NCBI RefSeq assembly: GCF_005876985.1
Contig: NZ_VAHD01000002.1
Span: 1-64,000 of the forward strand
Origin: Rhodoferax bucti
GTDB taxonomy: Bacteria > Pseudomonadota > Gammaproteobacteria > Burkholderiales > Burkholderiaceae_C
Direction of reading: 5' to 3'
Length of the DNA stretch: 64,000 nt
The notes under the pieces were generated by a model, which saw only the letters and a program-made list of their open reading frames with translations, had not been told where the DNA came from and made no database searches. Both the position numbers and the translations under genes were made by a program. Numbering within the stretch: the first letter of the stretch is position 1; every line of letters starts with the position of its first letter. This document shows positions 16,548-26,216 of the stretch, piece after piece.

Positions 16548-18080
16548 ATGAAAGTACGCGCACAAATCGGCATGGTGCTGAACCTGGACAAGTGCATCGG
16601 GTGCCACACCTGCTCGGTCACCTGCAAAAACGTCTGGACCAGCCGTCCCGGCGTGGAATACGCCTGGTTCAACAACGTGGAAACCAAGCCCGGCATTGGC
16701 TACCCCAAGGACTGGGAGAACCAGGACCGCTGGAACGGTGGCTGGGTTCGCAAAGTCGATGGCTCGATCGAACCCAAGCAAGGCGGCAAGTGGAAGCTGC
16801 TCATGCGTATCTTCGCCAACCCGAACATGCCGCAAATTGACGACTACTACGAGCCCTTCACTTTCGACTACGACCACCTACAAACCGCCAAGGAAACCAA
16901 GGCCGCGCCCACGGCACGGCCGCGCTCGCTGATTACTGGCAAGCGCATGGAGAAGATCGAGTGGGGTCCCAACTGGGAAGAAATCCTGGGTGGCGAGTTC
17001 AGCAAGCGCGGTCAGGATGCCAACCTAGCCAACTTCGACCAGGTCCAGAAGGACATGGTGGGCCAGTTTGAGAACACCTTCATGATGTATCTGCCTCGCC
17101 TGTGTGAGCATTGCCTCAATCCAGCGTGTGTGGCCAGCTGCCCCAGCGGCTCTATTTACAAGCGCGAGGACGACGGCATCGTGCTGATCGATCAGGATAA
17201 GTGCCGCGGCTGGCGCATGTGTGTCTCCGGTTGCCCCTACAAGAAGATTTATTACAACTGGCAGAGCGGTAAGGCCGAGAAGTGCATCTTTTGCTACCCG
17301 CGCATCGAGGCTGGCCAGCCCACCGTGTGTTCAGAGACCTGCGTGGGCCGCATCCGTTACCTGGGTGTGGTGCTGTACGATGCTGACCGCATTGCCGAGG
17401 CCGCCAGTGTGGAAAACGAGAAGGACCTGTATCAGGCACAGCTCGACATCTTCCTGGACCCAAGCGACCCCGAAGTCATTGCCCAAGCGCGCAAGGACGG
17501 CATTCCCGAGGCGTGGCTGGAAGGCGCGCGCAAGAGCCCGGTCTACAAGATGGCCGTGGAGTGGAAGGTGGCCTTGCCCCTGCACCCTGAGTACCGCACG
17601 CTGCCCATGGTCTGGTACGTGCCACCGCTCTCGCCCATTACCTCAGCGGCCAACGCCGGCCACATCGGGCCCAATGGCGAGCTGCCCGACATTGCCCAGA
17701 TGCGCATTCCCGTGCAGTACCTGGCCAACCTGCTCACCGCGGGTGACTGCGGCCCCGTGGTGCGGGCGCTGGAACGCATGCTGGCCATGCGCGCCTATCA
17801 GCGCAGCAAGCATGTGGACCAGATCGAGAACCTGGCCGTGCTGCAGCAAACCGGCCTGACCGTGGCCGAGGTGGAAGAGATGTACCAGATCATGGCGATT
17901 GCCAACTACGAAGACCGCTTCGTCATCCCCACCAGCCACCGAGAGTACGCCGAAAACGCGTTTGACCTGCGCGGCGGCTGCGGCTTCTCCTTCGGCAATG
18001 GCTGCTCCGATGGCGCGACCGAGACTAGCCTGTTCGGTGGCAGCAAGGCGCGCACCATTCCCATCAAGTCCATGCTCTGA
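16548..18080 (+). CDS. narH: Respiratory nitrate reductase beta subunit
   Basis: The iron-sulfur electron-transfer subunit (510 residues) between NarI haems and NarG. Four cysteine groups are visible: CIGCHTCSVTC near the N-terminus; CEHCLNPACVASCP; CRGWRMCVSGCP, where Trp replaces one Cys as expected for the [3Fe-4S] cluster of NarH; and CIFCYPRIEAGQPTVCSETC. The ATG at 16548 follows AAGGAG; upstream in-frame starts overlap narG. It is followed 13 bases later by narJ. Confidence 0.97.
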   Translation: MKVRAQIGMVLNLDKCIGCHTCSVTCKNVWTSRPGVEYAWFNNVETKPGIGYPKDWENQDRWNGGWVRKVDGSIEPKQGGKWKLLMRIFANPNMPQIDDYYEPFTFDYDHLQTAKETKAAPTARPRSLITGKRMEKIEWGPNWEEILGGEFSKRGQDANLANFDQVQKDMVGQFENTFMMYLPRLCEHCLNPACVASCPSGSIYKREDDGIVLIDQDKCRGWRMCVSGCPYKKIYYNWQSGKAEKCIFCYPRIEAGQPTVCSETCVGRIRYLGVVLYDADRIAEAASVENEKDLYQAQLDIFLDPSDPEVIAQARKDGIPEAWLEGARKSPVYKMAVEWKVALPLHPEYRTLPMVWYVPPLSPITSAANAGHIGPNGELPDIAQMRIPVQYLANLLTAGDCGPVVRALERMLAMRAYQRSKHVDQIENLAVLQQTGLTVAEVEEMYQIMAIANYEDRFVIPTSHREYAENAFDLRGGCGFSFGNGCSDGATETSLFGGSKARTIPIKSML

Positions 18081-18093
18081 CTAGGAGACACCC

Positions 18094-18771
18094 ATGAAAG
18101 ACAATCGTTATTCCCTGCGGGCCTTGGCGCTACTGCTGGGCTACCCTGACGCGGCCCTGCGCGCCCAACTGCCTGCCTTGATGGATGTGCTGGACCAGGA
18201 AGGCAGCGTGCCCGCCGCGCGCCGCGCCGAGCTGCGCAGCCTGGCCGGCGACCTCTGCCGCCGCGACCCGCTGGAGGTGGAAGCCCAGTACGTGGAAACC
18301 TTCGACCGGGGCCGCGCCACCTCGCTGCACCTGTTTGAGCATGTGCATGGTGACTCGCGTGACCGCGGCCCCGCCATGGTGGACTTGGCACAAACCTACG
18401 ACAAGGCGGGCCTGCACCTGGCGCCCGAGGAACTGCCTGACCACCTGTGTGTGGTGCTGGAATTCGCCTCCACGCAGCCACCACAACTCGCCCAGGACTT
18501 TTTGGGAGAAATGGCCCACATCCTCACGTCCATCTTCAGCGCCTTGCTCAAACGCGGTAGCCCCTATGCCGCAGCAGTGGCCGCCGTACTAGAGCTGGCC
18601 GGCCAGCGCGTGCAGGCCGTGCCCTTTGCCGCCGACGAGCCGTTGGACGACAGCTGGGCAGAGCCTGAAGCTTTTGATGGCTGCAGTACCAAAGGCCAGG
18701 CTCGCCCGGGCGAGGCCCAGCCTATCCACATCGTGCGCAAAGCCGCTGCTTCGCAAGGAGTCTCTGTATGA
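18094..18771 (+). CDS. narJ: Nitrate reductase assembly chaperone NarJ (delta subunit)
   Basis: A dedicated TorD/NarJ-family chaperone of 225 residues that loads the molybdenum cofactor into NarG and holds NarGH until NarI anchors it. Characteristic features are the opening LRALALLLGYPDAALRAQL, the central YVETFDRGRATSLHLFEH motif and the HVHGDSRDRGPAMVDL segment. All-helical composition fits the family. Its stop overlaps the narI start by four bases. Confidence 0.94.
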   Translation: MKDNRYSLRALALLLGYPDAALRAQLPALMDVLDQEGSVPAARRAELRSLAGDLCRRDPLEVEAQYVETFDRGRATSLHLFEHVHGDSRDRGPAMVDLAQTYDKAGLHLAPEELPDHLCVVLEFASTQPPQLAQDFLGEMAHILTSIFSALLKRGSPYAAAVAAVLELAGQRVQAVPFAADEPLDDSWAEPEAFDGCSTKGQARPGEAQPIHIVRKAAASQGVSV

Positions 18772-19499
18772 ACCCCCTCGACAATTTCCTGTTCGGCATC
18801 TACCCCTACATCTGCCTGAGCGTGTTTCTGCTGGGCAGCCTGCTGCGTTTTGACCGCGACCAATACACCTGGAAGAGCGACTCTTCGCAGCTGCTTCGTG
18901 CCGGCCAGCTGCGCTGGGGCAGCAACCTGTTCCATGTGGGCGTGTTGTTTCTGTTTTTTGGCCACAGCTTTGGCATGTTGACGCCGCACTTTTTGTACGA
19001 GCCCTTTATCAGCGCCGGCGCCAAGCAACTGGTGGCCATGGTCTCGGGCGGCGCGTTTGGTCTGCTGGGTTTCATTGGGGTTAGCCTCTTGCTGCACCGC
19101 CGACTGAGCGATGAGCGTATTCGGGCCAACTCCAAAACCAGCGACATCGTGCTGCTGGTGCTGCTGTGGCTGCAGCTGGCCTTGGGCCTGGCCACCATTC
19201 CGCTGTCGGCCCAACACCTGGACGGCGGCATGATGATGAAGTTGGCTGAGTGGGCCCAGCGCATCGTCACCTTCCGCGCTGGTGCGCCCGAGCTGCTGGC
19301 CGAGGCGGGTTGGATTTTCAAGGCGCACATGTTTCTGGGCATGTCCATCTTCCTGATTTTTCCGTTTACCCGCCTGGTGCATGTGTGGAGCGGATTTGGC
19401 ACTGTTGCCTACCTGGTGCGCCCCTACCAGTTGGTGCGCAGCCGCCGCATCGGCATGACGCCCCGCGACCCCATGAGCCGCAGCCACACCCACCGTTGA
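18768..19499 (+). CDS. narI: Respiratory nitrate reductase gamma subunit (cytochrome b)
   Basis: The membrane anchor of NarGHI, which oxidises quinol and passes electrons through two b haems to NarH. The 243 residues hold about five membrane helices (FLFGIYPYICLSVFLLGSLL; LFHVGVLFLFFGHSFG; and three more). Histidines placed in helices 2 and 5 (HVGVLFLFFGH and HMFLGMSIFLIFPFTRLVH) fit haem ligation. The ATGA overlap with narJ indicates coupling, and a parvulin gene follows 13 bases on. Confidence 0.95.
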   Translation: MNPLDNFLFGIYPYICLSVFLLGSLLRFDRDQYTWKSDSSQLLRAGQLRWGSNLFHVGVLFLFFGHSFGMLTPHFLYEPFISAGAKQLVAMVSGGAFGLLGFIGVSLLLHRRLSDERIRANSKTSDIVLLVLLWLQLALGLATIPLSAQHLDGGMMMKLAEWAQRIVTFRAGAPELLAEAGWIFKAHMFLGMSIFLIFPFTRLVHVWSGFGTVAYLVRPYQLVRSRRIGMTPRDPMSRSHTHR

Positions 19500-19512
19500 A
19501 AGGAGCCCTTCC

Positions 19513-20361
19513 ATGAATACCTCCACCTCCTCTTCTGGCGGTTGCGGCAGTGGCAATTGCCACTGCGCCACCGCGGCGGCCCAGAGTGCTGGGCCCGTGC
19601 CCAGCATCAACGGTATCGCTTTGCATGCGCCGGGCGAGCAGCCGGACGTGCAGACGTTGCAAGAGCTGGCCTATACCGAGCTGCTGCGCCAGCAGGCGGT
19701 CAAGACCGGCCTGCTGCAGCGCAGCAAGGGCCTGAGCGCGCCGGTGCTGAACGACGCGGAGCGCAAGGTGCTGGAAGACATGCTCGATGCAGCCGTCACA
19801 AGCCCGCAGCCCACCGAAGACGAATGCCTGCGCTACTACACGGCCAATAAGGCCCAGTTTGTGGTGGGGCAGGCGGTGCATGTGCGGCACATCCTGTTTG
19901 CCGTCACGCCCGGCGTGAATGTGCATGCCCTGACGGTGCGAGCCGAGAAGGCCCTGATTGAATTGCTGGGCAAAGACGTGGCGCCCGACCGCTTTGCGGC
20001 CTTGGCGGCCGAGCTGTCCAACTGCCCCACCAGCACCCAAGGCGGCGACCTGGGCTGGCTGCAGCCGCACGATTGCGCGCCCGAGCTGGCCAACGAGCTG
20101 TTCCACCAGGCCCCGGCGGGTCTGGGGCTGGGCGTGCACCCGCGGCTCATCCACACCCGCTTTGGCTTTCACATCATTCGGGTGCTGGCCACCCGCAAGG
20201 GCAAGCAGGCCCCGTACGAAGAAGTGCGCGAGCGCATTGCGGCCCAGCTCACGCTGCAGTCTCGCGCCAAGGCCCTGCACCAGTACATGAGCCTGCTGGT
20301 AGGCCAGTCTCTGGTGGAAGGGGTGCACCTGGAGCGGGCCGACTCCCCCCTGGTGCAATGA
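19513..20361 (+). CDS. Parvulin-type peptidyl-prolyl isomerase linked to nitrate reductase
   Basis: A 282-residue PpiC/NifM-like protein. A Cys-rich N-terminus (CGSGNCHC, residues 11-18) is followed by a helical region and a rotamase domain at about 110-220 (AVHVRHILF, then LGWLQPHDCAPELANELF and HTRFGFHIIRVL). It has no signal peptide, so it should be cytoplasmic, unlike SurA or PrsA. Comparable parvulin genes follow narGHJI in other betaproteobacteria, so it probably helps nitrate reductase folding or maturation; this is inference from position. The N-terminal cysteines could bind metal. Its stop overlaps the carbonic anhydrase start. Confidence 0.85.
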   Translation: MNTSTSSSGGCGSGNCHCATAAAQSAGPVPSINGIALHAPGEQPDVQTLQELAYTELLRQQAVKTGLLQRSKGLSAPVLNDAERKVLEDMLDAAVTSPQPTEDECLRYYTANKAQFVVGQAVHVRHILFAVTPGVNVHALTVRAEKALIELLGKDVAPDRFAALAAELSNCPTSTQGGDLGWLQPHDCAPELANELFHQAPAGLGLGVHPRLIHTRFGFHIIRVLATRKGKQAPYEEVRERIAAQLTLQSRAKALHQYMSLLVGQSLVEGVHLERADSPLVQ

Positions 20362-21068
20362 GCGAAGCGACGCCAGCCCCTGACGAGCTGCTGCTGCGGC
20401 TGCGTCGCTTCCATTCCAATTACTTTCCGCTACACCAGCAGCGCTTCCAGGATCTGGTGGCAGACGGGCAGCACCCCAAAACCTTGTTTATTGGTTGCTC
20501 CGATTCCCGCCTGGTGCCCTACCTGTTGACCGGTGCGGGCCCGGGCGAGCTGTTCATTGTGCGCAATGTCGGTGCTTTTGTGCCGCCCTACGACGGTTCG
20601 CATGGTCTGCATGGCACGACTGCGGCCATCGAGTACGCCGTGCTGAACTTGCATGTGGAGCGCATCATCGTCTGCGGCCACAGCCATTGTGGCGCCATCC
20701 GCGCCGCCTACGATGGGGTCCCCGACGAAGCGCGGGCCCTGCAGGCTTGGCTCAAGCTCGCGCAAGAAGCTTTGCTACCCGTACAAAGCAGTCCAGAAGC
20801 CCTGCTGCGCACCGAGCAACGCTCGGTGGTGCTGCAGTTGGAGCGGCTGATGGACTACCCTATGGTGCGCCGCGAGGTGGAGGCGGGCCGGCTCACACTG
20901 CATGGCTGGCATTACGTCATTGAAGACGGCGAGATCCATGTGTTTGATGCCCAAAAAGCCGGCTTTGTGCCAGCCTCCACGGCGTCCAATAGCGGTACCG
21001 GCCCCTACCAGCCTTATGTGGAGTACGACGGCCAGGCTTTTACCGTACCGGAGGAGGATTTGCCATGA
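20358..21068 (+). CDS. Beta-class carbonic anhydrase
   Basis: A zinc enzyme interconverting CO2 and bicarbonate. In 236 residues it shows the beta-class ligands: the CSDSRLVP motif (Cys and the Asp-Arg pair) and HSHCGAI (His and Cys), with the usual GELFIVRNVG strand between them. It starts inside the ATGA overlap with the parvulin gene and overlaps the next gene by four bases, so it is fully embedded in the nar operon. A link to respiration, such as bicarbonate supply or pH buffering during denitrifying growth, is inferred. Confidence 0.92.
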   Translation: MSEATPAPDELLLRLRRFHSNYFPLHQQRFQDLVADGQHPKTLFIGCSDSRLVPYLLTGAGPGELFIVRNVGAFVPPYDGSHGLHGTTAAIEYAVLNLHVERIIVCGHSHCGAIRAAYDGVPDEARALQAWLKLAQEALLPVQSSPEALLRTEQRSVVLQLERLMDYPMVRREVEAGRLTLHGWHYVIEDGEIHVFDAQKAGFVPASTASNSGTGPYQPYVEYDGQAFTVPEEDLP

Positions 21069-21508
21069 TGGAAGACCTGTCTCCCCAGGCGCTGCGGGCG
21101 CGGTATGCCAGCCTGCCCCTTGTCTATGCCTGCTCGGGCTGCTCCAGTGCGGCCCAACTGTCCAACCAGATGGCGCTGCGCCTGGACCACGCCGAACTGG
21201 CCGAGATGTCCTGCATCGCAGGCGTGGGCGCAGGCGTCAAGCCGCTGGCGCGTACCGCCCGGTCCGGCCGTCCCATTTTGGCGCTGGACGGCTGCCCGCT
21301 GCATTGCGTGCGCCACGCGCTGGCCCAACAGAGCGTGCAGCCCACCGTGCATGTGGACCTGTCGGACCACGGTGTGCGTAAAGACCTGCACCGCCTGCCC
21401 AGCAGCGCCGAGAGCGAGGCCGTGTGGACCACAGTGGTGCTGCCGGCCCTGCAACAGACCCTGGCGTCCGCACCTGTGGACGTGATTCCCAAGAAAGAAA
21501 CACTATGA
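21065..21508 (+). CDS. DGC-type putative zinc-binding protein
   Basis: A 147-residue protein resembling the DGC (DUF1847-like) family of putative metal-binding proteins: [17 protein letters not shown] near residues 19-35, SCIAGVGAG in the middle, and [13 protein letters not shown] around 76-88. The paired cysteines (CSGC, C, CPLHC) suggest a bound metal or cluster. Function is unknown. Four-base overlaps with the carbonic anhydrase and with nrdJ argue for tight co-expression with nitrate respiration and anaerobic dNTP synthesis. Confidence 0.75.
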   Translation: MMEDLSPQALRARYASLPLVYACSGCSSAAQLSNQMALRLDHAELAEMSCIAGVGAGVKPLARTARSGRPILALDGCPLHCVRHALAQQSVQPTVHVDLSDHGVRKDLHRLPSSAESEAVWTTVVLPALQQTLASAPVDVIPKKETL

Positions 21509-23946
21509 GCTCCCACGGCCCGAACTCCGACACCGCACAGCCCATCAGCGAGGATGTGCTGGCCGAGAAATACCTCAAACTCGGTGAAAACAGCGCCGAC
21601 GATGTGTATCGCCGTGTGGCGCGCGCACTGGCCAGCGCCGAAGTCCCGGAGCAGCGCGCGCACTATGAGGCGCTGTTTCTGGGCAACCTCCGCGCAGGCG
21701 CCATCGGTGCGGGCCGCATCATGAGCGCGGCCGGCACCACCATCCAGGCCACGCTGATCAACTGCTTTGTGCAGCCCGTGGGCGACTGCATCCAGGGCCT
21801 GGACGACGACGGCTACCCCGGTATCTACGAAGCGCTGCGCGAAGCCGCCGAGACCATGCGCCGCGGCGGTGGTGTGGGCTACGACTTCTCGCGCATCCGC
21901 CCGCGCGGGGCCGATGTGAAAGGCACGGCCTCGCTGGCCTCAGGCCCCTGCAGCTATATCAATGTGTTCGACCAGTCCTGCTCTACGGTGGAGAGCGCGG
22001 GGGCGCGACGCGGGGCCCAAATGGGCGTGCTGCGCATCGACCACCCCGATGTGCTGGAGTTCATCACCGCCAAGCGCACGCCGGGGCGCTGGAACAACTT
22101 CAATGTGTCGGTGGGTGTGCCCGATGCCTTCATGCAGGCCCTGCAGGCCGATGCGCCCTGGGAGCTGGTGCACCGCGCCAGGCCCGGTGCGGCCCTGCTG
22201 GCGCAGGGGGCGCGCCAGCGTGCCGACGGGCGCTGGGTCTACACCACCGTACCGGCCCGCACTCTGTGGGACGCGGTGATGCGCTCCACCTACGACTTTG
22301 CCGAGCCTGGCATCCTGTTTCTGGACCGCATGAACCAGGACAACAACCTGGCCTATTGCGAAACCATAGAAGCCACCAACCCCTGCGGCGAGCAGCCGCT
22401 GCCCGCCTATGGCTGCTGCGACCTGGGGCCCATCATCCTGCCGCGCTTTGTGCAGCACCCCTTTGGCCAGGGCGGCGGCGCAGCGTTTGACTTTGCGGGC
22501 TTTGCCCAGTCCGTGGCCCTGCAGGTGCGGGCGCTGGACAATGTGCTGGACGTGACGGTGTGGCCGCTGCCCCAGCAGCAGGCCGAGGCCGCCGCCAAGC
22601 GCCGCATCGGCGTGGGCTTTACCGGCCTGGGCGACACGCTGACCCTGCTGGGCCTGCGCTACGACAGCGCTGAGGGCCGCGCCCTGGCCGTGCAGATTGC
22701 CAGCTGCATGCGCGACAGTGCCTACGCGGCGTCCGTGGCTCTGGCGCAAGAGAAAGGTGCCTTTCCCCGGTTTGACGCAGACGGCTACCTGGCGGAGGGT
22801 ACCTTTGCCAGTCGCCTGCCCGCAGCCCTGCAGGCTGACATCCGCACGCACGGCATTCGCAACAGCCATTTGCTCTCCATCGCCCCCACCGGCACCGTGA
22901 GCCTGGCCTTTGCCGACAACGCCTCCAACGGCATCGAGCCTGCGTTCTCCTGGACCTACACGCGCAAAAAACGCGAGGCCGATGGCAGCACCAGCGAATA
23001 CGCGGTGGAAGACCATGCTTGGCGCGTCTACCGCGCACAAGGCGGCGATGTGAACCAACTGCCTGCCAGCTTTGTGTCTGCGCTGGAAATGGCTGCGCAA
23101 GACCACATCGCCATGATGGAGGCGGTGCAGCCGCTGGTGGACACGGCCATCTCCAAGACCGTGAACGTGCCGGCCGACTACCCCTATGAAGATTTCAAGG
23201 GCCTGTACCTGCAGGCCTGGCAGGCGCGGCTCAAGGGCTTGGCCACCTACCGGCCCAACGCCATCCTCGGCTCCGTGCTGCAGGTCACGTCTGCGCCTGC
23301 GGCAGAGTCTGAGAATGCTCCTGATTTGATAGCTGCTCGCGCAGATCCCATGAGGGCGGTGATCGAAAAACGCCCCAAAGGTGCCTTGGCTGCGGTGGCC
23401 GAGAAGGTGGAGTACTGGACGCAGGAGGGCCACAAAACCCTGTACCTGCTGGTCTCTTTCCTGCCGGTGCCCAGCGCCGATGGCAGCGGGACCGTGGAGC
23501 GCGCCATCGAGTTCTTCATGCCCCTGGGCCAAAGCGGTGAGTCACAGCAGTGGATCACCTCCAGCATGCGCCTGCTCTCGCTGGCGGCGCGCGGGGGCTT
23601 TCTGGAGCGGGCCCTGCGCGACATGCGCAAGGTCGCCTGGGACCGCGGCCCGGTGCGCCTGGGCCACTACACCAAGCAGGACGGCAGCCAGGTGCCGCTG
23701 TGGCACGACTCGGAGGTGGCCGCCATTGCCTACGCACTGCAGCAAATCATTGCGCGCCGGCAGGCGCAGGCCGATGTGCCGCAGGCGGTGGACGCGGCCG
23801 ACGACGACAGCCTGGGCCTGAGCACCCCGTCTGCCAGCCCGGTCATGGTGGGCAAAAAGTGCGGCGAATGCGGCGCCTATGCCGTCATCCGCAAGGATGG
23901 TTGCGACTACTGCACCCAGTGCGGCCATGTGGGGACCTGCGGATGA
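21505..23946 (+). CDS. nrdJ: Adenosylcobalamin-dependent (class II) ribonucleotide reductase
   Basis: Makes deoxynucleotides with or without oxygen using a coenzyme-B12 radical. The 813 residues include the RNR barrel segments [13 protein letters not shown] and [18 protein letters not shown], the catalytic loop [15 protein letters not shown] with C294, and a C-terminal zinc-ribbon-like tail [15 protein letters not shown]...CTQCG that re-reduces the active site. ATG 21505 overlaps the previous stop. Position in the nar operon fits anaerobic use. An in-frame repeat copy (about 23314-23360) encodes a linker around [17 protein letters not shown]. Confidence 0.93.
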   Translation: MSSHGPNSDTAQPISEDVLAEKYLKLGENSADDVYRRVARALASAEVPEQRAHYEALFLGNLRAGAIGAGRIMSAAGTTIQATLINCFVQPVGDCIQGLDDDGYPGIYEALREAAETMRRGGGVGYDFSRIRPRGADVKGTASLASGPCSYINVFDQSCSTVESAGARRGAQMGVLRIDHPDVLEFITAKRTPGRWNNFNVSVGVPDAFMQALQADAPWELVHRARPGAALLAQGARQRADGRWVYTTVPARTLWDAVMRSTYDFAEPGILFLDRMNQDNNLAYCETIEATNPCGEQPLPAYGCCDLGPIILPRFVQHPFGQGGGAAFDFAGFAQSVALQVRALDNVLDVTVWPLPQQQAEAAAKRRIGVGFTGLGDTLTLLGLRYDSAEGRALAVQIASCMRDSAYAASVALAQEKGAFPRFDADGYLAEGTFASRLPAALQADIRTHGIRNSHLLSIAPTGTVSLAFADNASNGIEPAFSWTYTRKKREADGSTSEYAVEDHAWRVYRAQGGDVNQLPASFVSALEMAAQDHIAMMEAVQPLVDTAISKTVNVPADYPYEDFKGLYLQAWQARLKGLATYRPNAILGSVLQVTSAPAAESENAPDLIAARADPMRAVIEKRPKGALAAVAEKVEYWTQEGHKTLYLLVSFLPVPSADGSGTVERAIEFFMPLGQSGESQQWITSSMRLLSLAARGGFLERALRDMRKVAWDRGPVRLGHYTKQDGSQVPLWHDSEVAAIAYALQQIIARRQAQADVPQAVDAADDDSLGLSTPSASPVMVGKKCGECGAYAVIRKDGCDYCTQCGHVGTCG
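23314..23360 (+). repeat. Dispersed double-hairpin repeat, copy B (inside nrdJ)
   Basis: The core GATAGCTGCTCGCGC matches the other copies; the second arm is degraded. It is read in frame as DLIAARA within a variable linker of the reductase. Confidence 0.6.
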
Positions 23947-25202
23947 GCGCCGCACTGCCTTGGCGTCTGCGCCATCTGCTGCTGGCGCCGCACCGCTTGG
24001 GGTTTTTTCTAGCCATGGTGTTGCTGTGGTGCGCCGGCCTGTGGTGGGCCTTGGTGCAGTGGGACCGGCTCAGCGGCGCGCTGGGCCTGGCCTATGTGCT
24101 CTCGCCCTCGCTGGTGCATGGGGCGGTCATGACGTTTGGCTTTATTCCGCTGTTCTTCTCCGGTTTTTTGTTCACGGCGGGCCCCAAGTGGCTGGGCGTG
24201 GCGCCGCCAGCGGCACCGCAGCTGCTGGCGCCTTTGCTCTTGCAGGCCAGCGGCTGGCTGCTGTGGCTGGCCGGTGCGCATTGGCACCTGGCGTTGGGGC
24301 TGGGCGGCTTGGCCTTGGCCTGTGCGGGGCTGCTGTGGATGAGTGCGTTGTTCTGGCGTCTGCTGGCGCGCAGCCCGGTGGTGGACACTCTGCACGCATT
24401 GGTGATTGCGCAGGCCTGCGGCGTGGGCTGTGCCAGCCTGTTAGGCCTGACCGCCAGCGTATGGGCCGGGGCCGATGCCGTGGCCCTGGCCTGTGTGCTC
24501 ACCGGCCTGTGGGGCTTTGTGGTGGCGGTCTATGTGGTGGTGGCCCACCGCATGATTCCCTTCTTCACCTCCAGTGCGATGCCGCAGCTGGCTGCGTGGC
24601 GGCCGTTCTGGGCGCTGGGCCTCATGCTGGCGGTGGTGGTGCTGGAAGTACTGGCCGCCTGGCTGGACCTGCTGCAGCCGACCGACGCAGCCTGGGGCAA
24701 TGTGTGGCTGCTGCTGCGGGGAACGCTGGAGCTGGCCGCGGGCGCGGTGCTGCTCTGGCTGGCTAGAAAGTGGGGCCTGGTACAAAGTTTCAAAAACCGC
24801 TTATTGGCCATGCTGCATATCGGCTTTATGTGGCTGGGGGTGGCGCTGGTATTGGCAGGGTCCAGCCAGTGGACGGGGTGGATCACTGGCACAACAGTGC
24901 TGCCGCTGGGTGCGCTGCATGCGCTGACCATGGGTTGCCTGGCCTCGCTGATGCTGGCCATGGTGACCCGGGTGTCTGCTGGCCACAGTGGTCGTGCCTT
25001 GGTAGCGGATGGTGCCGTGTGGACCTTGTTTTGGGGGCTGCAGGCCGCCACTGTGGTGCGGGTACTGGCCGCATGGTCCGGCGCGCACGGCGCTTGGCTG
25101 CTGTTGCTGGCGGCGTTGGCCTGGTTTTGCCTTATGACCCTGTGGGGCGGACGCCTGGTCAGTTGGTATGGTCGACTGCGCCCTGACGGGCGTGGCGGCT
25201 GA
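23943..25202 (+). CDS. nnrS: NnrS-family membrane protein
   Basis: A polytopic protein of 419 residues with about 12 hydrophobic helices and conserved-looking histidines at helix ends ([32 protein letters not shown]). These are typical of NnrS, a haem- and copper-containing membrane protein linked to nitric oxide resistance in denitrifiers. The ATG overlaps the nrdJ stop (ATGA). It probably protects cells or metal centres from NO made during nitrite metabolism; the biochemical role of the family is not settled. Confidence 0.85.
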   Translation: MSAALPWRLRHLLLAPHRLGFFLAMVLLWCAGLWWALVQWDRLSGALGLAYVLSPSLVHGAVMTFGFIPLFFSGFLFTAGPKWLGVAPPAAPQLLAPLLLQASGWLLWLAGAHWHLALGLGGLALACAGLLWMSALFWRLLARSPVVDTLHALVIAQACGVGCASLLGLTASVWAGADAVALACVLTGLWGFVVAVYVVVAHRMIPFFTSSAMPQLAAWRPFWALGLMLAVVVLEVLAAWLDLLQPTDAAWGNVWLLLRGTLELAAGAVLLWLARKWGLVQSFKNRLLAMLHIGFMWLGVALVLAGSSQWTGWITGTTVLPLGALHALTMGCLASLMLAMVTRVSAGHSGRALVADGAVWTLFWGLQAATVVRVLAAWSGAHGAWLLLLAALAWFCLMTLWGGRLVSWYGRLRPDGRGG

Positions 25203-25225
25203 CGTGTACAAGAAAGGTTGCTTCT

Positions 25226-25642
25226 ATGATTGCTAGTTTTGACGATTTGCTGCAGGCAGCGCGCGCCCAAGCCGCACCCCAGCGCCTGCTGCTGGTCTTT
25301 GCGGGGGCCGAGTTGCCCGATGGTGCCAGTGCAACACAGCGCGCCGAGTTTGAGGCCGGGCAAGGTGGCGCCCTGGTGCCGCTGATGTGTGTGGACAAGC
25401 GACCTGAAGAGATCACATCCTTCGTGCAGCTGCGCACCGAAGCCGACGCCATGCACGGTAGCTGGCGGGTGATGTTGGCGGGCGCCCTGTCTGGTCAGCA
25501 GGGCGCGGCCCCCACGGACCAGGCGGTCGACCAAGCGCTGGAGCGCCTGTTGGGTCTTATGCAGGCAGGGCGCATGGAGCAAGTGTTGTCACAGACGCTT
25601 GCTTTCACGCGCGACGGGCAGGCTGTTACTCTGAAGGACTGA
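25226..25642 (+). CDS. Conserved-looking hypothetical protein of the nar-nrdJ operon
   Basis: A 138-residue soluble protein that I cannot assign to a named family. It opens ASFDDLLQAARAQAAPQRLLLVFAGAELP, carries LVPLMCVDKRPEEITSF at about 50-66, and has an amphipathic C-terminus. No signal peptide, membrane segment or metal motif is visible; there is one cysteine. I recall similar proteins beside class II reductase genes in Comamonadaceae, sometimes labelled as a reductase subunit, but the sequence does not show a catalytic RNR fold. It sits 23 bases after nnrS and just before the hemerythrin gene. Confidence 0.7.
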   Translation: MIASFDDLLQAARAQAAPQRLLLVFAGAELPDGASATQRAEFEAGQGGALVPLMCVDKRPEEITSFVQLRTEADAMHGSWRVMLAGALSGQQGAAPTDQAVDQALERLLGLMQAGRMEQVLSQTLAFTRDGQAVTLKD

Positions 25643-25643
25643 C

Positions 25644-26216
25644 ATGACAAGCTTTGCCATACCGTCCCGCCAGGTGCTGGGTATGCAGACGCTTTCCGCC
25701 AGTTGGGTGCAACCATTTGAGATGTTGCGGGCCTGCCATGAACGGGTGCACCGCATGCTGGCTCTGTTGGACAAGCTGCAGGCGCATGTGGCTGTGCATG
25801 GCGCAGATGACAAGGCAGCACAGGCTGCGGTGGATGTGATGCACTACTTTGACCAGGCAGCGCCGCTGCACCATCTGGATGAGGAGGAGCAAGTCTTCCC
25901 GGTGGCGCTGGCCCGTGGTTCCGCCGATGTGCAGGCGGCAGTGGCGCAGTTGCAGCAGGACCACACCGCCATGGAGGCGGCCTGGGCTGCGCTGCGTGTG
26001 GTGCTGGCCGCCTGGGCCAACCCGGCAGCCGCACCCGAGCTGCGCGCGTCGCACAGCACTGCCTCTCTGCCCGTCCGGGAGTTTGCCGAGCACTATCAAG
26101 CGCACATCGCCTGTGAGGAGTCGCTTGTCTACCCCTGCGTGGAGGCCTTGGTGTCGGTCCAGGAGCTGGAGTCCATGGGGCGTGCCATGGGCGCACGGCG
26201 TGGCGTTGTTGTATGA
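25644..26216 (+). CDS. Hemerythrin-like domain protein
   Basis: A four-helix di-iron protein of 190 residues. The ligand pattern is visible: CHERVHRML (about 32-40), HYFDQAAPLHHLDEEEQVFP (about 67-86), QQDHTAMEAAW (about 104-114) and FAEHYQAHIACEESLVYP (about 148-165), giving the His and Glu set of HHE proteins. In this operon it may bind O2 or NO, or repair iron centres, as YtfE/RIC-like proteins do, but the N-terminal ScdA domain of RIC is missing. The stop overlaps the moaA start. Confidence 0.85.
   Translation: MTSFAIPSRQVLGMQTLSASWVQPFEMLRACHERVHRMLALLDKLQAHVAVHGADDKAAQAAVDVMHYFDQAAPLHHLDEEEQVFPVALARGSADVQAAVAQLQQDHTAMEAAWAALRVVLAAWANPAAAPELRASHSTASLPVREFAEHYQAHIACEESLVYPCVEALVSVQELESMGRAMGARRGVVV

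Noticed and set aside
12698-16696. Very long open frames on the minus strand opposite narG (over 600 and 700 codons)
   Set aside because: They mirror narG codons in GC-rich DNA, have His/Val/Gly-skewed composition and no family resemblance; narG is certain.
21940-23532. A 530-codon minus-strand frame opposite nrdJ
   Set aside because: Antisense shadow of a well-supported reductase gene; no domain features.
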